DNA of 64,000 bases from Chryseobacterium vrystaatense (GCF_000737765.1 NZ_JPRI01000002.1:124001-188000), one strand, 5' to 3'; shown: positions 16,490-25,574, counted from the first letter of the stretch. The notes: generated by a model not told the origin, from the letters alone. Numbers and translations: made by a program.

Positions 16490-16922
16490 TTTTCAGTTTG
16501 AATGGTAAAAGCCGTGATACGGATATAGAATAACCAACAGTCATAAGACTCGTTTGAATTTCAGCCTCCATAGGCTTATTCAATGCAATATCATTTTTGT
16601 TTAACCGGACCACCTCTCCAGTATTAAGAGTAAACCTGACCTCAGATATGTACTTAAATCTTTCCAAAAATTCTTCACATCCTAAATAGTAAGGAAATGT
16701 AAAATCAAATTTAGCAACATAATAAGGCCCAGCATTCGCACCTTTAGAGTCTTGAGATAGCGAAATTGAGGTTATGGTAAAGTAAATATCATTGTACTCC
16801 ACTGGAATAGTTTCGTCTGTAAAACCATCCGAAGGATTAATAAGAAAAGATCCCTCATCCAGAGCAGAAACCAATTCTGCTTTTATGATAAACCTAAATT
16901 TAAATTTACGTAAGTAATTCAC
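16482..16922 (-). CDS. Phage protein of unknown function, possibly structural
   Basis: A 146-residue protein of mainly alternating hydrophobic strands (IYFTITSISLSQ, YYVAKFDFTFPYYLG), consistent with a beta-sandwich. It is the first gene left of the repeat-rich intergenic region and overlaps the next gene. No family recognised. A small virion or tail protein is one reading. Confidence 0.65.
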   Translation of the reverse strand: MNYLRKFKFRFIIKAELVSALDEGSFLINPSDGFTDETIPVEYNDIYFTITSISLSQDSKGANAGPYYVAKFDFTFPYYLGCEEFLERFKYISEVRFTLNTGEVVRLNKNDIALNKPMEAEIQTSLMTVGYSISVSRLLPFKLKNE

Positions 16923-16976
16923 TGTGTTTCAAAATTCTAAAGTAAATATACTACATTTTCATGTAAAGTAAACAAT

Positions 16977-16997
16977 TTGTTTTCGAAATGGAAACAA
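16977..16997. promoter_or_regulatory. Repressor-type operator candidate
   Basis: TTGTTTTC (16977-16984) and GGAAACAA (16990-16997) form an inverted pair 55 bp upstream of the gene starting at 16922. GTTTC/GAAAC half-sites also make up the operators beside the repressor gene at 28059-28085, so the same repressor may act here. Confidence 0.4.
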
Positions 16998-17015
16998 AAC
17001 AATAAATCGATGTTT

Positions 17016-17235
17016 TTTTTGTAAGTCTGTAATCATGTAATAACTAAATGATTATCAGTTATTTGTATTTTAATAAAGCTTGTAATACCACGAAAGAGGA
17101 TTTGTAAGAGTTTTGTAATACTCTTTTTTATTACAATTATTTTGTAATTACTAATTAAGTATTACAAAAAATAAAATATACTGTAAGCCCTTACAATTCG
17201 GGGTTTTTGGTTCTTAATTACAATATTACAAAAAT
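17016..17235. repeat. Iteron-like cluster of TGTAA/TTACA, possible phage origin or control region
   Basis: Thirteen copies of TGTAA or its complement TTACA occur between 17020 and 17230. Starts are 17020, 17028, 17036, 17081, 17103, 17114, 17131, 17143, 17162, 17182, 17191, 17218 and 17226. About one is expected in AT-rich sequence of this length. The region is the main gene-free gap of the phage (16923-17392), between early and late modules, and very AT-rich. It could be a replication origin with initiator sites or a multi-site operator. No coding sequence is visible. Confidence 0.5.
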
Positions 17236-17346
17236 AAATAAATTTTATGGTGGGGTATGGGGATGGTTGGAAGCTTGCCCCGCCCCTTTCTTTTAGCAAG
17301 AATTTTGGAAATGTAAATTAAACCCCTGAAAATCGAGCAAAAAAAA

Positions 17347-17372
17347 TCCCGGTGATATAGATATCACCGGGA
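17347..17372 (-). terminator. Terminator at end of early block
   Basis: Perfect 12-bp stem TCCCGGTGATAT/ATATCACCGGGA with a 2-nt centre, followed on the minus strand by a long T run. It ends the early operon 20 nt after the SSB-like gene. Confidence 0.92.
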
Positions 17373-17392
17373 GGATTCTCAGACAACTTAAA

Positions 17393-17725
17393 TTAATACG
17401 GAAGATCGTCTTCTTCATCACTGCCTACTTCATTCGAAACGGATTCTGGAGAAGCTTCTACAGCTTTTGGCTTTTTATATTTAAGATTACCAATGAATGC
17501 CTTGTTTTCACTTTGGAATTCTTCTTTGTTCTGAACCTGAATTGAGGCGTTGTGCTGATACTGATCAGCCTCTTCTTTTACCCAGACATTGATGTCAACC
17601 ATTAAACGCTTCCCTTTGTTCTTAAAATCAACCCAGGTGGCTTTTACTTTGCCGGTTTTCAAAGCATCTCTTAGTTCGGTATAATCTATTTGACCGTAAA
17701 ATGATAGTGGTTTATTGTCGCTCAT
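17393..17725 (-). CDS. SSB-like phage protein with acidic C-terminal tip
   Basis: A 110-residue protein. Residues 1-85 are a strand-rich basic domain (KATWVDFKNKGKRLMVDINV) that could be an OB-type ssDNA-binding fold. The tail is acidic and ends EEDDLPY, closely resembling the DDDIPF tip with which bacterial SSBs recruit replication and repair proteins. It is the last early gene, beside the candidate origin and downstream of the primase-helicase. It lacks clear SSB family motifs, so the role is inferred from tail and context. Confidence 0.6.
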   Translation of the reverse strand: MSDNKPLSFYGQIDYTELRDALKTGKVKATWVDFKNKGKRLMVDINVWVKEEADQYQHNASIQVQNKEEFQSENKAFIGNLKYKKPKAVEASPESVSNEVGSDEEDDLPY

Positions 17726-17756
17726 AATTTGTTTATTTTAAAATATTTAATGATTT

Positions 17757-18209
17757 TTAATGACTTGCTTGCTTGATCCAGCCATACTCTATTTGCTTTT
17801 CAACTGAAAGTCCCATGAATGGTACTGCATAGCCTTTACTTTGTAAGTATTGATACGTTTCCAAAAGAGGAAATCTAATAAAAGACCCATTTATATAATG
17901 ACAACGCCAATATTCTTCCCCATAATTGAAGGATCCTTCTGGATTTTCTTCATCTCCAACTCCTTCTATGTTGTCAATTATAATTTTGTCTTCATCACTT
18001 ATCATTGAAAGAGGCTTTAGTTCTAAGGCTGTATGTTCGACCTCTGGAATCCATCCACTGCACTCAATCCCTTTTAAACTAACAGAAACTAAAGTCGTGT
18101 GAATGATATCATTTCCATTTTCAGTCCTGAAAGAATCTGAATCAATAATCATATTTTGCCCTAAATGTTGAGCATAAAATTTTAATCTGTTTTCTAATGT
18201 ATTTTCCAT
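17757..18209 (-). CDS. Conserved Bacteroidota phage protein, unknown function
   Basis: A 150-residue protein starting at the ATG at 18209 (MENTLENRLKFYAQHLGQNM). A longer in-frame version from 18254 would overlap the upstream gene and adds a poor leader. Segments such as CSGWIPEVEH, LKPLSMISDED and KGYAVPFMGLSVEKQIEYGW are of a kind I associate with a widespread Bacteroidota phage family. No catalytic motif is recognisable. Confidence 0.65.
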   Translation of the reverse strand: MENTLENRLKFYAQHLGQNMIIDSDSFRTENGNDIIHTTLVSVSLKGIECSGWIPEVEHTALELKPLSMISDEDKIIIDNIEGVGDEENPEGSFNYGEEYWRCHYINGSFIRFPLLETYQYLQSKGYAVPFMGLSVEKQIEYGWIKQASH

Positions 18210-18234
18210 CTTAATTACAATGATTGATTTTTTA

Positions 18235-18651
18235 TTATAAATGTCCAAATGCACGAGCTGCAGCTACACCGATCTCATACAGATCTCCCTGGTCTTCTTT
18301 AGAACCTTCAGGACTTAGATCGTAAATGTTTTCAATCCTGGTATTCAATCCATCCCACTTTTCAGCTTTAATAATTAATGTTTCCAGATCAGTTTCCGGA
18401 TCAATACCTACTTTTGTTTTTTTCAGGCGACCTCCTAATCTTCTTACAGTATCAATGGCTTCGGATAATTCTTCCTTCATTTCCTCGATCTCTTCATCCA
18501 TTTTAATTTCTCCTTTTTCAAGCTCGTAGCAGTTCACGCAAAATGTTGTATTCGGATACCATTTCTGGGACCCATATCCATCGTTTAAATCAAATAGTTC
18601 CCCGCAATGAATGCAAGGTGTTGGCATTTCCATTTCTTCAAAATCTTCCAT
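18235..18651 (-). CDS. Phage protein with N-terminal zinc ribbon
   Basis: A 138-residue protein. Residues 13-41 contain two CxxC pairs (CIHCGELF ... FCVNCYEL), a typical zinc ribbon. The middle is a strongly charged helix, probably coiled coil (DEEIEEMKEELSEAIDTVRRL), and the C-terminus ends RAFGHL. It may bind nucleic acid or a host protein. It sits 2 nt from the upstream gene in the early operon. Confidence 0.6.
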   Translation of the reverse strand: MEDFEEMEMPTPCIHCGELFDLNDGYGSQKWYPNTTFCVNCYELEKGEIKMDEEIEEMKEELSEAIDTVRRLGGRLKKTKVGIDPETDLETLIIKAEKWDGLNTRIENIYDLSPEGSKEDQGDLYEIGVAAARAFGHL

Positions 18652-18653
18652 AA

Positions 18654-19211
18654 TTAAAAAGTATTTGTTTTTCTTTGTTGTAAGTATTCTTTGTGAATTT
18701 TTATTCGGTGGTGAAAATCAATAATAAGAAGGAGAAAATCTTCTAATGTTTTGGGGACCTCTTTGTAGGTATGTTCGAGATCAAAATATCCAAAATCTAA
18801 AAACCCTTCTGGGCGACAGGAACCCCTTGGCAGAAAAGTTATCTCAGTATCTTCCCATTTGAAGACTCCATAAGGCGGAGAATCTCCATAGTAAAACCGA
18901 ACACTATCTTTATAAATATCAAAATCAAAATCTCCTATTATTCCAAAATCATAATATGGCTGTCCGTTTTCTCCTTCTTCATTCCAGCCCCAATGTTCAC
19001 ATTTTGTAAAGTTTTGGGTGGAATTATTAAAGACTTCCAGTTCGTCTATAAGGTCAGCTTTGAAGGGTAATTTGGGAGAAAGCTTCGTTTTTATAATGGT
19101 TTCATTCATAGGAAAATCTTTTGAATTATAAATATTGCGATTAGAATCACCACACATACTAGTATTGTTTTTTCCGAATATTTCATTGAAGAAAGTTTTC
19201 TGGTTTTTCAA
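18654..19211 (-). CDS. Phage protein of unknown function
   Basis: A 185-residue acidic, aromatic-rich protein (HWGWNEEGENGQPYYDFGI, FRFYYGDSPPYGVF-type segments). The first start at 19211 overlaps the ASCH gene by 29 nt. The ATG at 19109 (MNETIIKTKL) is an alternative that removes the overlap. Unknown family; soluble, no membrane segment. Confidence 0.6.
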   Translation of the reverse strand: MKNQKTFFNEIFGKNNTSMCGDSNRNIYNSKDFPMNETIIKTKLSPKLPFKADLIDELEVFNNSTQNFTKCEHWGWNEEGENGQPYYDFGIIGDFDFDIYKDSVRFYYGDSPPYGVFKWEDTEITFLPRGSCRPEGFLDFGYFDLEHTYKEVPKTLEDFLLLIIDFHHRIKIHKEYLQQRKTNTF

Positions 19212-19779
19212 TTATTTCATATTCATAAACCCATACCCATGGATTTTCTCTCCAAGAATCAACCCCATTGATATGCTCCCAAATAGACTGGAAAGCTCTG
19301 GAGGCTTTTCTATAGGCTCTATGAACGAATATCTTTTTATTTGGATGCGGAGCGCCTTTATATTCTCCGAATGGTCCATCCAGTGAACAACCTTCAGCTA
19401 TTGCATCGGCCTCAGATATATCTTGCAATCTCTCACAGCGAACATTTCCAACTTTCAAGAATGTTCTGGCTGCCTCTTTTGGCATATGAATGGAAGGCTT
19501 CCAACCTCCTTTTGGTTTATCATGTTCTAAAGAACAAACATTTGCTTTATAGATAAATCCTAAAGGGGTTTTGGCAAAGGTTTCTCTAACCCATACAACA
19601 TCCCCAGGTTGATATTTTGATGTTCTTATAATCCAATCAGTAATATTTTTTTTATGATGGAAAGCGTGTTCTAAAAAGCCAAAATGCATTTCATTAATAA
19701 CTCTTCTGGTCATGGTTTTTGCTCCACTCACATTAGCCTGAACCATGTCCGTAGAAAATAAAATTGGTTTTGTTTTCAT
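19183..19779 (-). CDS. ASCH-domain phage protein
   Basis: A 198-residue protein of the ASCH-like phage family. Diagnostic parts are KPILFSTDMVQANVSGAKTMTRR at the N-terminus (given here in outline), YQPGDVVWVRETF (about 56-68), WKPSIHMPKEAARTFLKV and RCERLQDISEADAIAEG. ASCH domains are PUA-like folds that bind RNA or modified nucleobases; related proteins include amidohydrolases of N4-acetylcytidine. Its occurrence two genes from a cytosine methyltransferase is suggestive, but the actual ligand is unknown. Confidence 0.82.
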   Translation of the reverse strand: MKTKPILFSTDMVQANVSGAKTMTRRVINEMHFGFLEHAFHHKKNITDWIIRTSKYQPGDVVWVRETFAKTPLGFIYKANVCSLEHDKPKGGWKPSIHMPKEAARTFLKVGNVRCERLQDISEADAIAEGCSLDGPFGEYKGAPHPNKKIFVHRAYRKASRAFQSIWEHINGVDSWRENPWVWVYEYEIIEKPENFLQ

Positions 19780-19784
19780 ATTGT

Positions 19785-19973
19785 TTATTTATAAAGTTTT
19801 GCGATTTCTTTTTTGAATTTTGATCTTATAGCAATTTGATTGTTTTGGGAGGGCCTGTTTTCTCCGGAAAGCCACTTTTGGATAGTGTTGGTGTTCACTC
19901 CGATTTCATCAGCAAATTGCTTTGAGGTTCTTCCGGAAGACTCTAATATCCGGGTAATAAATTCTTTTCCCAT
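19785..19973 (-). CDS. Small XRE-type HTH regulator
   Basis: A 62-residue single-domain protein. Residues 16-40 show a classic HTH (SKQFADEIGVNTNTIQKWLS, then GENRPS). Probably a phage transcription regulator of the early operon. It lies 1 nt from the preceding gene and 5 nt before the ASCH gene. Confidence 0.75.
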   Translation of the reverse strand: MGKEFITRILESSGRTSKQFADEIGVNTNTIQKWLSGENRPSQNNQIAIRSKFKKEIAKLYK

Positions 19974-19974
19974 A

Positions 19975-20199
19975 TCATGATTTTTTATCTCCGAGAAGAT
20001 CTCCTCCGTAAATAATCGTCTGCTGCTGCAGCTTAACTTCTCTTTGAATTTTCTGAGTTATTATAATGTCTTTTTGCTTCTCTAAAGCTTTTAAGAGACC
20101 ACAAAGATTTGTAAGATCCTCAATGCTTTTACTGTCTTTTGTTAGAGTTAAAATCATTTTTTCGGAATATTTCGGAGGGAGTTTATTTTGATCTTTCAT
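19975..20199 (-). CDS. Small phage protein of unknown function
   Basis: A 74-residue, lysine- and glutamine-rich, mainly helical protein. Its ATG overlaps the methyltransferase stop codon by one base (TAATG), so the two are translationally coupled. No family recognised; a partner or regulator of the methyltransferase is possible but unproven. Confidence 0.6.
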   Translation of the reverse strand: MKDQNKLPPKYSEKMILTLTKDSKSIEDLTNLCGLLKALEKQKDIIITQKIQREVKLQQQTIIYGGDLLGDKKS

Positions 20200-22169
20200 T
20201 ATGCTACTTTTCGATGTTCAAACAGTCGTTTTGCGGTTGCCTCGCAAATTTTCCTTGCCATTGTTACTTCCACCGCGTTACCGATGAATTTTTTCTGGTC
20301 CGCTTGGGTTCCAATCAGTACATAATCTTTCGGAAATCCCATGATTTCTTTTAGTTCTTGAATCTTCAGCATACGCATTTTGATATCCATCAATCCATAA
20401 TGAGCCATGAATTCTTTGATCTTCTGCAACATGGGTGAATCAGTTCCGTAGATTTCATAAACAACGACGTTTCCTTCAACTTGAATAAAAGGCTGCATTT
20501 GTTCTTCTTGGCTAATTTCAACCAGGTAAGGCGGTGTTTTATCCATTCTTGCTATCAGGGTGAAACACGGCTTGTCCAGATCATTTCCGATTCTGCTATA
20601 TTGAGCGTCCATCAGGTAATGCCATTTTCTGTTTGCTGTGATTGTCGGTGCGGGATCTTCCACGGCACTTCCGACATTTTTAAAATTGGTGTTCATGATC
20701 CATTCAGCGGAAACCTTTGCATATTTGGGATTTACTGTTAATGCTCCCAGAACTGTTTCAACGGAAGATGGTTTGCTTTTTCCAAACTGCTGATCAATGA
20801 AAGATGTTCCCACCAGCGCAAAACGATCTTTTGTTAAAACGGTGGGGCACGGCTGATCCAAGTCTTTTGGTTCATCCTTGTAATTGTAAGAAACAAGATA
20901 TTTAGGATGAATAAAAGCAAGACGATCTTTCGTTGTTACAGTTGGAGAAGGATCTTCCGGGGAATGAATTCCACCATTTCCGTAATAAGTTGAAAGAAAT
21001 TGTGGCTGCACCAACGCGTGACTATCTATTGTTTTAATAGTTCCAGCAGGACCTTCAACAGATATGTTTTTATGTTCTGGCTTTCCAGAAAAATATTTTG
21101 AAAGGAAATTGCATTCAACCTTTGCAAATCGGTTATTCGTTGTTACTGCATTGCAGGATTCTTCAACACTTTTCACTCGGTGCTCCGGATTCCCAGAATT
21201 GTATTGAGCTATAAAATTAGCACTCACAACTCCTAATCTTCCCTGACATGATACAGTTGGACATGGATCTTCAATGCTTGGCGGGATATGCTTTCTGGTT
21301 TTCCCATTGATTGAGTTATATTTTAGAATCCATTTATCTTTTCCGCCAGCAACAAACTTAATAAGGCCGTGATAGATCCTTTCAAGCGTTGCTTCAACAA
21401 GATCTTTTTTTCGTCCGAAAATGGAAATACCTTCATCATCGAAATCCAGCACCTCTTTAACCGGTCTCCACTTTTCCAAACTTTCAAACATTCCAGTAAC
21501 TGGATTTTTTGATTGCGTGGGTTCAGGCCAAACCATTGGAAATTCCGGTCTATTAAATTGTGCAAAAAATCTTTTACGGCTTGTTAGTGCCCCGAAGTCA
21601 GCGGAGTTTAGAATACGGTAATCGTAAGCATATCCAAAGCCCTTGATGTGATCAACCCACATCGTATAAAGTCTTCCTTTGTCTTTACTTATTGGCTTCC
21701 CTTTTTCGTCCAAATCCCCCCAGCTCATGAATTCTTCAACATTTTCAATCTGAATAGAATCAGGACTGATTGCTTCAATGTATCGGTCGAGGTGTTCTGC
21801 AAGTGTTCTACTGTCAGCATCGCGGGCAAGACCGCCTTTTGCCTTACTGAAGTTTGTACATTCAAGAGAAGCCCAGAGCACAAGCTTTGCAAAAGGATAT
21901 TGCCTTTTCATTTCTCCTACGTATTCAACCAGCGGGCCTAATTCCAATGTTCTTATATCTTCTGTGAAGTGAAGTGATTCAGGGTGATTTTCAGCGTGTG
22001 AGGCTATTGCATTTGCATCATGATTTACGCATGCAATGACCTTTGCGCATTTCTCCCCATGGATCTTTGCGGTTTCAACACCGGTAGACGTTCCGCCGGC
22101 TCCGCAGAATAGATCAACATACAAAAGGCTTATTGCGAGAGATCCAAGATTTATAAATTTGTTTTTCAT
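20199..22169 (-). CDS. Solitary C5-cytosine DNA methyltransferase with tandem-repeat recognition region
   Basis: A 656-residue methyltransferase. The SAM motif DLFCGAGG is at 19-26, the catalytic-loop Cys104 lies in LECTNFSKAKGG (Glu in place of the usual Pro of PCQ), ENVEEF is at 142-147, and the C-terminal motif IX/X region (KEIMGFP, KKFIGNAVEV) is at about 610-640. Between them, residues 281-550 hold about eight tandem units of 28-36 residues with the core DPxPTVTTKDRxALV. It transfers methyl groups to cytosine, probably protecting phage DNA from host restriction. No restriction enzyme gene is nearby. The start fits the usual short leader before motif I. Confidence 0.88.
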   Translation of the reverse strand: MKNKFINLGSLAISLLYVDLFCGAGGTSTGVETAKIHGEKCAKVIACVNHDANAIASHAENHPESLHFTEDIRTLELGPLVEYVGEMKRQYPFAKLVLWASLECTNFSKAKGGLARDADSRTLAEHLDRYIEAISPDSIQIENVEEFMSWGDLDEKGKPISKDKGRLYTMWVDHIKGFGYAYDYRILNSADFGALTSRKRFFAQFNRPEFPMVWPEPTQSKNPVTGMFESLEKWRPVKEVLDFDDEGISIFGRKKDLVEATLERIYHGLIKFVAGGKDKWILKYNSINGKTRKHIPPSIEDPCPTVSCQGRLGVVSANFIAQYNSGNPEHRVKSVEESCNAVTTNNRFAKVECNFLSKYFSGKPEHKNISVEGPAGTIKTIDSHALVQPQFLSTYYGNGGIHSPEDPSPTVTTKDRLAFIHPKYLVSYNYKDEPKDLDQPCPTVLTKDRFALVGTSFIDQQFGKSKPSSVETVLGALTVNPKYAKVSAEWIMNTNFKNVGSAVEDPAPTITANRKWHYLMDAQYSRIGNDLDKPCFTLIARMDKTPPYLVEISQEEQMQPFIQVEGNVVVYEIYGTDSPMLQKIKEFMAHYGLMDIKMRMLKIQELKEIMGFPKDYVLIGTQADQKKFIGNAVEVTMARKICEATAKRLFEHRKVA

Positions 22170-22199
22170 TACAGTATTACATTTTTACATTAATAAGTT

Positions 22200-22547
22200 C
22201 TATTTTTTCACCACTTCCTGCTCATTCACGAAGACATAATTATCTTTTGGAGGAGCCAACACTTCTATACGTCCGACGTATTCCCGTTCGTATCTCTCAA
22301 GCTCATTATAATCCATAGGCACATCGGTATAAGCCCTAAAAGCCTGCTGATCCGTTAACTGCCCACCTTCATAAATAAAGCCTGTTTTTCGGGCTCCCCT
22401 GTACGTTATCACCACTACATCCCCCGTCCTAAGAAGCTTTATTCCAATGACATCTAAATTGATTAGAGTACAATTAAAACTCAGATATCCAAATTGCTTC
22501 CGTAAATCGGATCTGAATGGTGGCCATTGTGCAAATTTTGTTTCCAT
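22200..22547 (-). CDS. Small phage protein of unknown function
   Basis: A 115-residue protein with strand-rich centre (IGIKLLRTGDVVVITYRGARKTGFI) resembling a small SH3- or PUA-like barrel, and a C-terminal segment VGRIEVLAPPKDNYVF. It sits between the primase-helicase and the methyltransferase in the early operon. No family assigned. Confidence 0.6.
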   Translation of the reverse strand: METKFAQWPPFRSDLRKQFGYLSFNCTLINLDVIGIKLLRTGDVVVITYRGARKTGFIYEGGQLTDQQAFRAYTDVPMDYNELERYEREYVGRIEVLAPPKDNYVFVNEQEVVKK

Positions 22548-22555
22548 ATCGTTAT

Positions 22556-25549
22556 TTAATAAGGGTAATCACTGTCACTGTCACTATCTTTTATTTTATG
22601 AGCTTCACCAACTCCAAAAGGTCCTTCTACAGCAGCTAAGTATATATGTTCTGTAGATATTCCGTTATAGCTTCGCATGATTCTACCGTCTGAGGTGGTT
22701 AATTTATCTGCAGGATTTAGAATGTATCCTTTCAGTTCACAGAATTGTTTCAGTTTGTTTTTAAATGATGTTGCAGATATATTTTTCACAGAAGCATTGT
22801 AATCGACTAAATTTTTGTGCGCTTCTTTTTTATTGACTTCATTATTAAGCTTTTCATCAATAAAGTAACCTTCAGCCCACTCCAGGAATATAGTTCCCAT
22901 TTCAGAAATAAGATTTCTCTTTTTAATATTTCCTTGTGGTGCTCCTATTTTCTCGTTTGTAGAAAGGTAGAACTGAAGACATTGCATGGCAAAATTGATA
23001 AACAGGTTCCACTGCTTGTCATCCCATTCAGTGAAGAACATATTTTTAAAATCATCTTTCGGTTCTCGTTTGTCAAAACCATCTTTAGCACCATGATACC
23101 AGTCTGAAAAAGCCACAAACAAAATTCTTTCAGTGGTGGACGAATCTAAACCTATAGGAGCATAGTTTGTTGTGATTCCAATTTTTGGAGACTGATAAAA
23201 AGGAATTAAATAAGCATTTTGATTTTTTGGATTCACATTCAGATCTCCTGTAATATCAGTGAATAGTTGACTAAAAGGAAACTTCTTATCAGCATCATCA
23301 AATAAAATATAATCTGTCTGCTCAGTAACTCCATCATAAAGAAAATCACTTTCCAGCAATCCCTTTTTTCGAGCTCCCATATATTTAGAATTCATGAAAA
23401 GCCTTATAGCTTTATTTGACAGCAGTGATTTACCGGTTCTACCGTGAGACTCTGAATCATCAACCACTTCATTATCCATCACATACCCGCAAAGTGCCCT
23501 TGAAGGATCCTTATATCGGTGCAGGTTATACCCAAAATACCAGCATTTATTGAGATAGTGTAATTCCTGTTCGTAAACTTGATCATCATCAAGACCGGTT
23601 TCGGAACCTTCCGTTTTATAATTATCCAGAATGAAATTATTTTCGTTCAAATAATTTTCAATTTTGGATTGAGGAAGATTCTTAATTTCTTCTTTCCAAA
23701 AAACACGGGAACCATTGATTAAGTAGTTTTGAAAATCGCAATCTTTTCTAAGTATTGTTAAATCCCAATTTCCATTTTCATCTTTTTTTGCCTTAAAGAA
23801 GGGATCTTCAATTTTAATTTCACGAGTATTAAGTATGTGACGGTTTTGCTTCTTAATAATGGTATTTAAAATATCGTTTTCCATCACATAACGACTATAA
23901 CCTTTGGTGATTTCTTCAATACCTTCGGATGTAATCTTCCAAATGAAATTATCAAAAAAGAAGTACTGACTATTTGCTGTATAATCTGTAAAATCAAAAT
24001 CCTTAACCTCCAAATTCACAAGCTTTTTGTCAGAGACGGCTTCAGAACCAATCAACATATTTAATAGGTCATCAGGATAAAGTGACAAACCTTTTTCTCG
24101 TTGTTTTCCATCCAAGAAACTATTGAAGAAATCTTTAATCTCTTGAGCAGAAACCTCCTTTAAAATGTGTTTATCCTGTTTTACAAAATAGTATCCATCT
24201 TTTCGATTTTCATCCTTAATACGGTAGAATCCATTAAGTTTTAAAAAATTAAAAGCATTTTTATAATTAACTTTATAGTCAGTTGTATTTCTAGCCTTGT
24301 TGTAAATACTGGTCCAAAATTTTCCTGGTCTCGCCAACTCTAAAAACCTTTCAACTTTTCTTTTTAAATCTAATTGAAGAGGATCGTCGAAGCTGCTATT
24401 AATCTTCATAAAATCAGTAAAGTCCTTCAGGGCATTCCCACGAAAATCTTTTCTTTTGGTAATCTCTTCCGGCAGCCAAGCAGTTTTAACATCCATATGC
24501 TCAAGAGCAATCTTTTTTCCAGCTTCCACACCCGTAGGATCAAGATCCGGAACATTTATAACCTCATAGGCGTATTTAAAAAGCAAACCAATCTGAGCCT
24601 CCGTAACATCTGCCGTTTCTGAATTAAACCATACCACAGCATCAGCTTTTCCTGTAGAGGCCATATTTATGGAGTCACGGTCTCCGGAGCAGATAACAAC
24701 TCTTTTTATTTTATCTGTTGCTTTCTCAGTCCCTACAATATGACCTTGATCATCACGTACATCTACTTCTTTCTCAGTCATTTCCTTTAGGATATTAAGA
24801 CCGAAAATGTGTTGCTTAGGTTTCTTACCTAAATAGGAAAAGCGATATTTTTTATCTGCTGATTTTGGTTGATAAATTTTCAACCACTCTTTTAGCGGAT
24901 TAGCTGCTTCTACCTTTACATCTTTTTTCGATCCATGCAAAGAAATCTTAGGTTTACCCCCACCTTCTGAAACCACAAAAGCCATGATAGGGTAAGTTTC
25001 GGAACTCGTTACAGTAAATACGTCACAAAGTTCGATCTGTGTATTTTCAATTTTCTTAATCCAGGAATAAGATTCAAGCGAAACCAAACCATATTTTTTA
25101 CAAACCTCAGGTGTCACCAACGGTCCCAAAATTTCCAATTCATAATCGGAAAATTCTTTCATATTATAGGCAAATCCATCATCGTTTAATTCTACCCCCT
25201 CATATTCACTAAACTGACATTTAGTAATATTCTTTACCCTGCTTTTATTCTTATCAATAAGGTTAAGTTCTTCACCCAATGCAAGAAGAGATTCAAAATA
25301 AGTTTTTCCGGTATAATGCGAGTAAATATGAATACCGTGTTTTGATTGCGAAAAGAAATCCCCTGAAGCTCCCCAATCTTTCACAAAATAAATACCATCT
25401 TTTTTAGAAACATTAGCACTCTCAGTACCTTCCTTTCTGATTTTAAAGTGTTTATTTATATTAGCTTCCGGAAGAAATCTTTCGATTAAATCCCAGCCTC
25501 CGTTTGTGGCTTCAAAAATCTGTCCCTGATTAATTGGAAATGATGACAT
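22556..25549 (-). CDS. Phage primase-helicase (Toprim plus SF3/D5-like ATPase)
   Basis: A 997-residue replication protein. The N-terminal 100 residues resemble a primase zinc-binding-type domain without the canonical CHC2 cysteines (YFVKDWGASGDFFSQ). A Toprim-like region spans about 280-345 (VVICSGDRDSINMAS; VPDLDPTGVEAG). A C-terminal helicase ATPase has Walker A HGRTGKS near residue 710 and Walker B YILFDDADKK near 745, with STTERILFVAF following. It should prime and unwind phage DNA and is the central gene of the early operon. The lack of obvious zinc ligands suggests an altered or degenerate template-sensing domain. Confidence 0.85.
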   Translation of the reverse strand: MSSFPINQGQIFEATNGGWDLIERFLPEANINKHFKIRKEGTESANVSKKDGIYFVKDWGASGDFFSQSKHGIHIYSHYTGKTYFESLLALGEELNLIDKNKSRVKNITKCQFSEYEGVELNDDGFAYNMKEFSDYELEILGPLVTPEVCKKYGLVSLESYSWIKKIENTQIELCDVFTVTSSETYPIMAFVVSEGGGKPKISLHGSKKDVKVEAANPLKEWLKIYQPKSADKKYRFSYLGKKPKQHIFGLNILKEMTEKEVDVRDDQGHIVGTEKATDKIKRVVICSGDRDSINMASTGKADAVVWFNSETADVTEAQIGLLFKYAYEVINVPDLDPTGVEAGKKIALEHMDVKTAWLPEEITKRKDFRGNALKDFTDFMKINSSFDDPLQLDLKRKVERFLELARPGKFWTSIYNKARNTTDYKVNYKNAFNFLKLNGFYRIKDENRKDGYYFVKQDKHILKEVSAQEIKDFFNSFLDGKQREKGLSLYPDDLLNMLIGSEAVSDKKLVNLEVKDFDFTDYTANSQYFFFDNFIWKITSEGIEEITKGYSRYVMENDILNTIIKKQNRHILNTREIKIEDPFFKAKKDENGNWDLTILRKDCDFQNYLINGSRVFWKEEIKNLPQSKIENYLNENNFILDNYKTEGSETGLDDDQVYEQELHYLNKCWYFGYNLHRYKDPSRALCGYVMDNEVVDDSESHGRTGKSLLSNKAIRLFMNSKYMGARKKGLLESDFLYDGVTEQTDYILFDDADKKFPFSQLFTDITGDLNVNPKNQNAYLIPFYQSPKIGITTNYAPIGLDSSTTERILFVAFSDWYHGAKDGFDKREPKDDFKNMFFTEWDDKQWNLFINFAMQCLQFYLSTNEKIGAPQGNIKKRNLISEMGTIFLEWAEGYFIDEKLNNEVNKKEAHKNLVDYNASVKNISATSFKNKLKQFCELKGYILNPADKLTTSDGRIMRSYNGISTEHIYLAAVEGPFGVGEAHKIKDSDSDSDYPY

Positions 25550-25574
25550 ACGTAACTCTTTGTTATTAGTTGAT

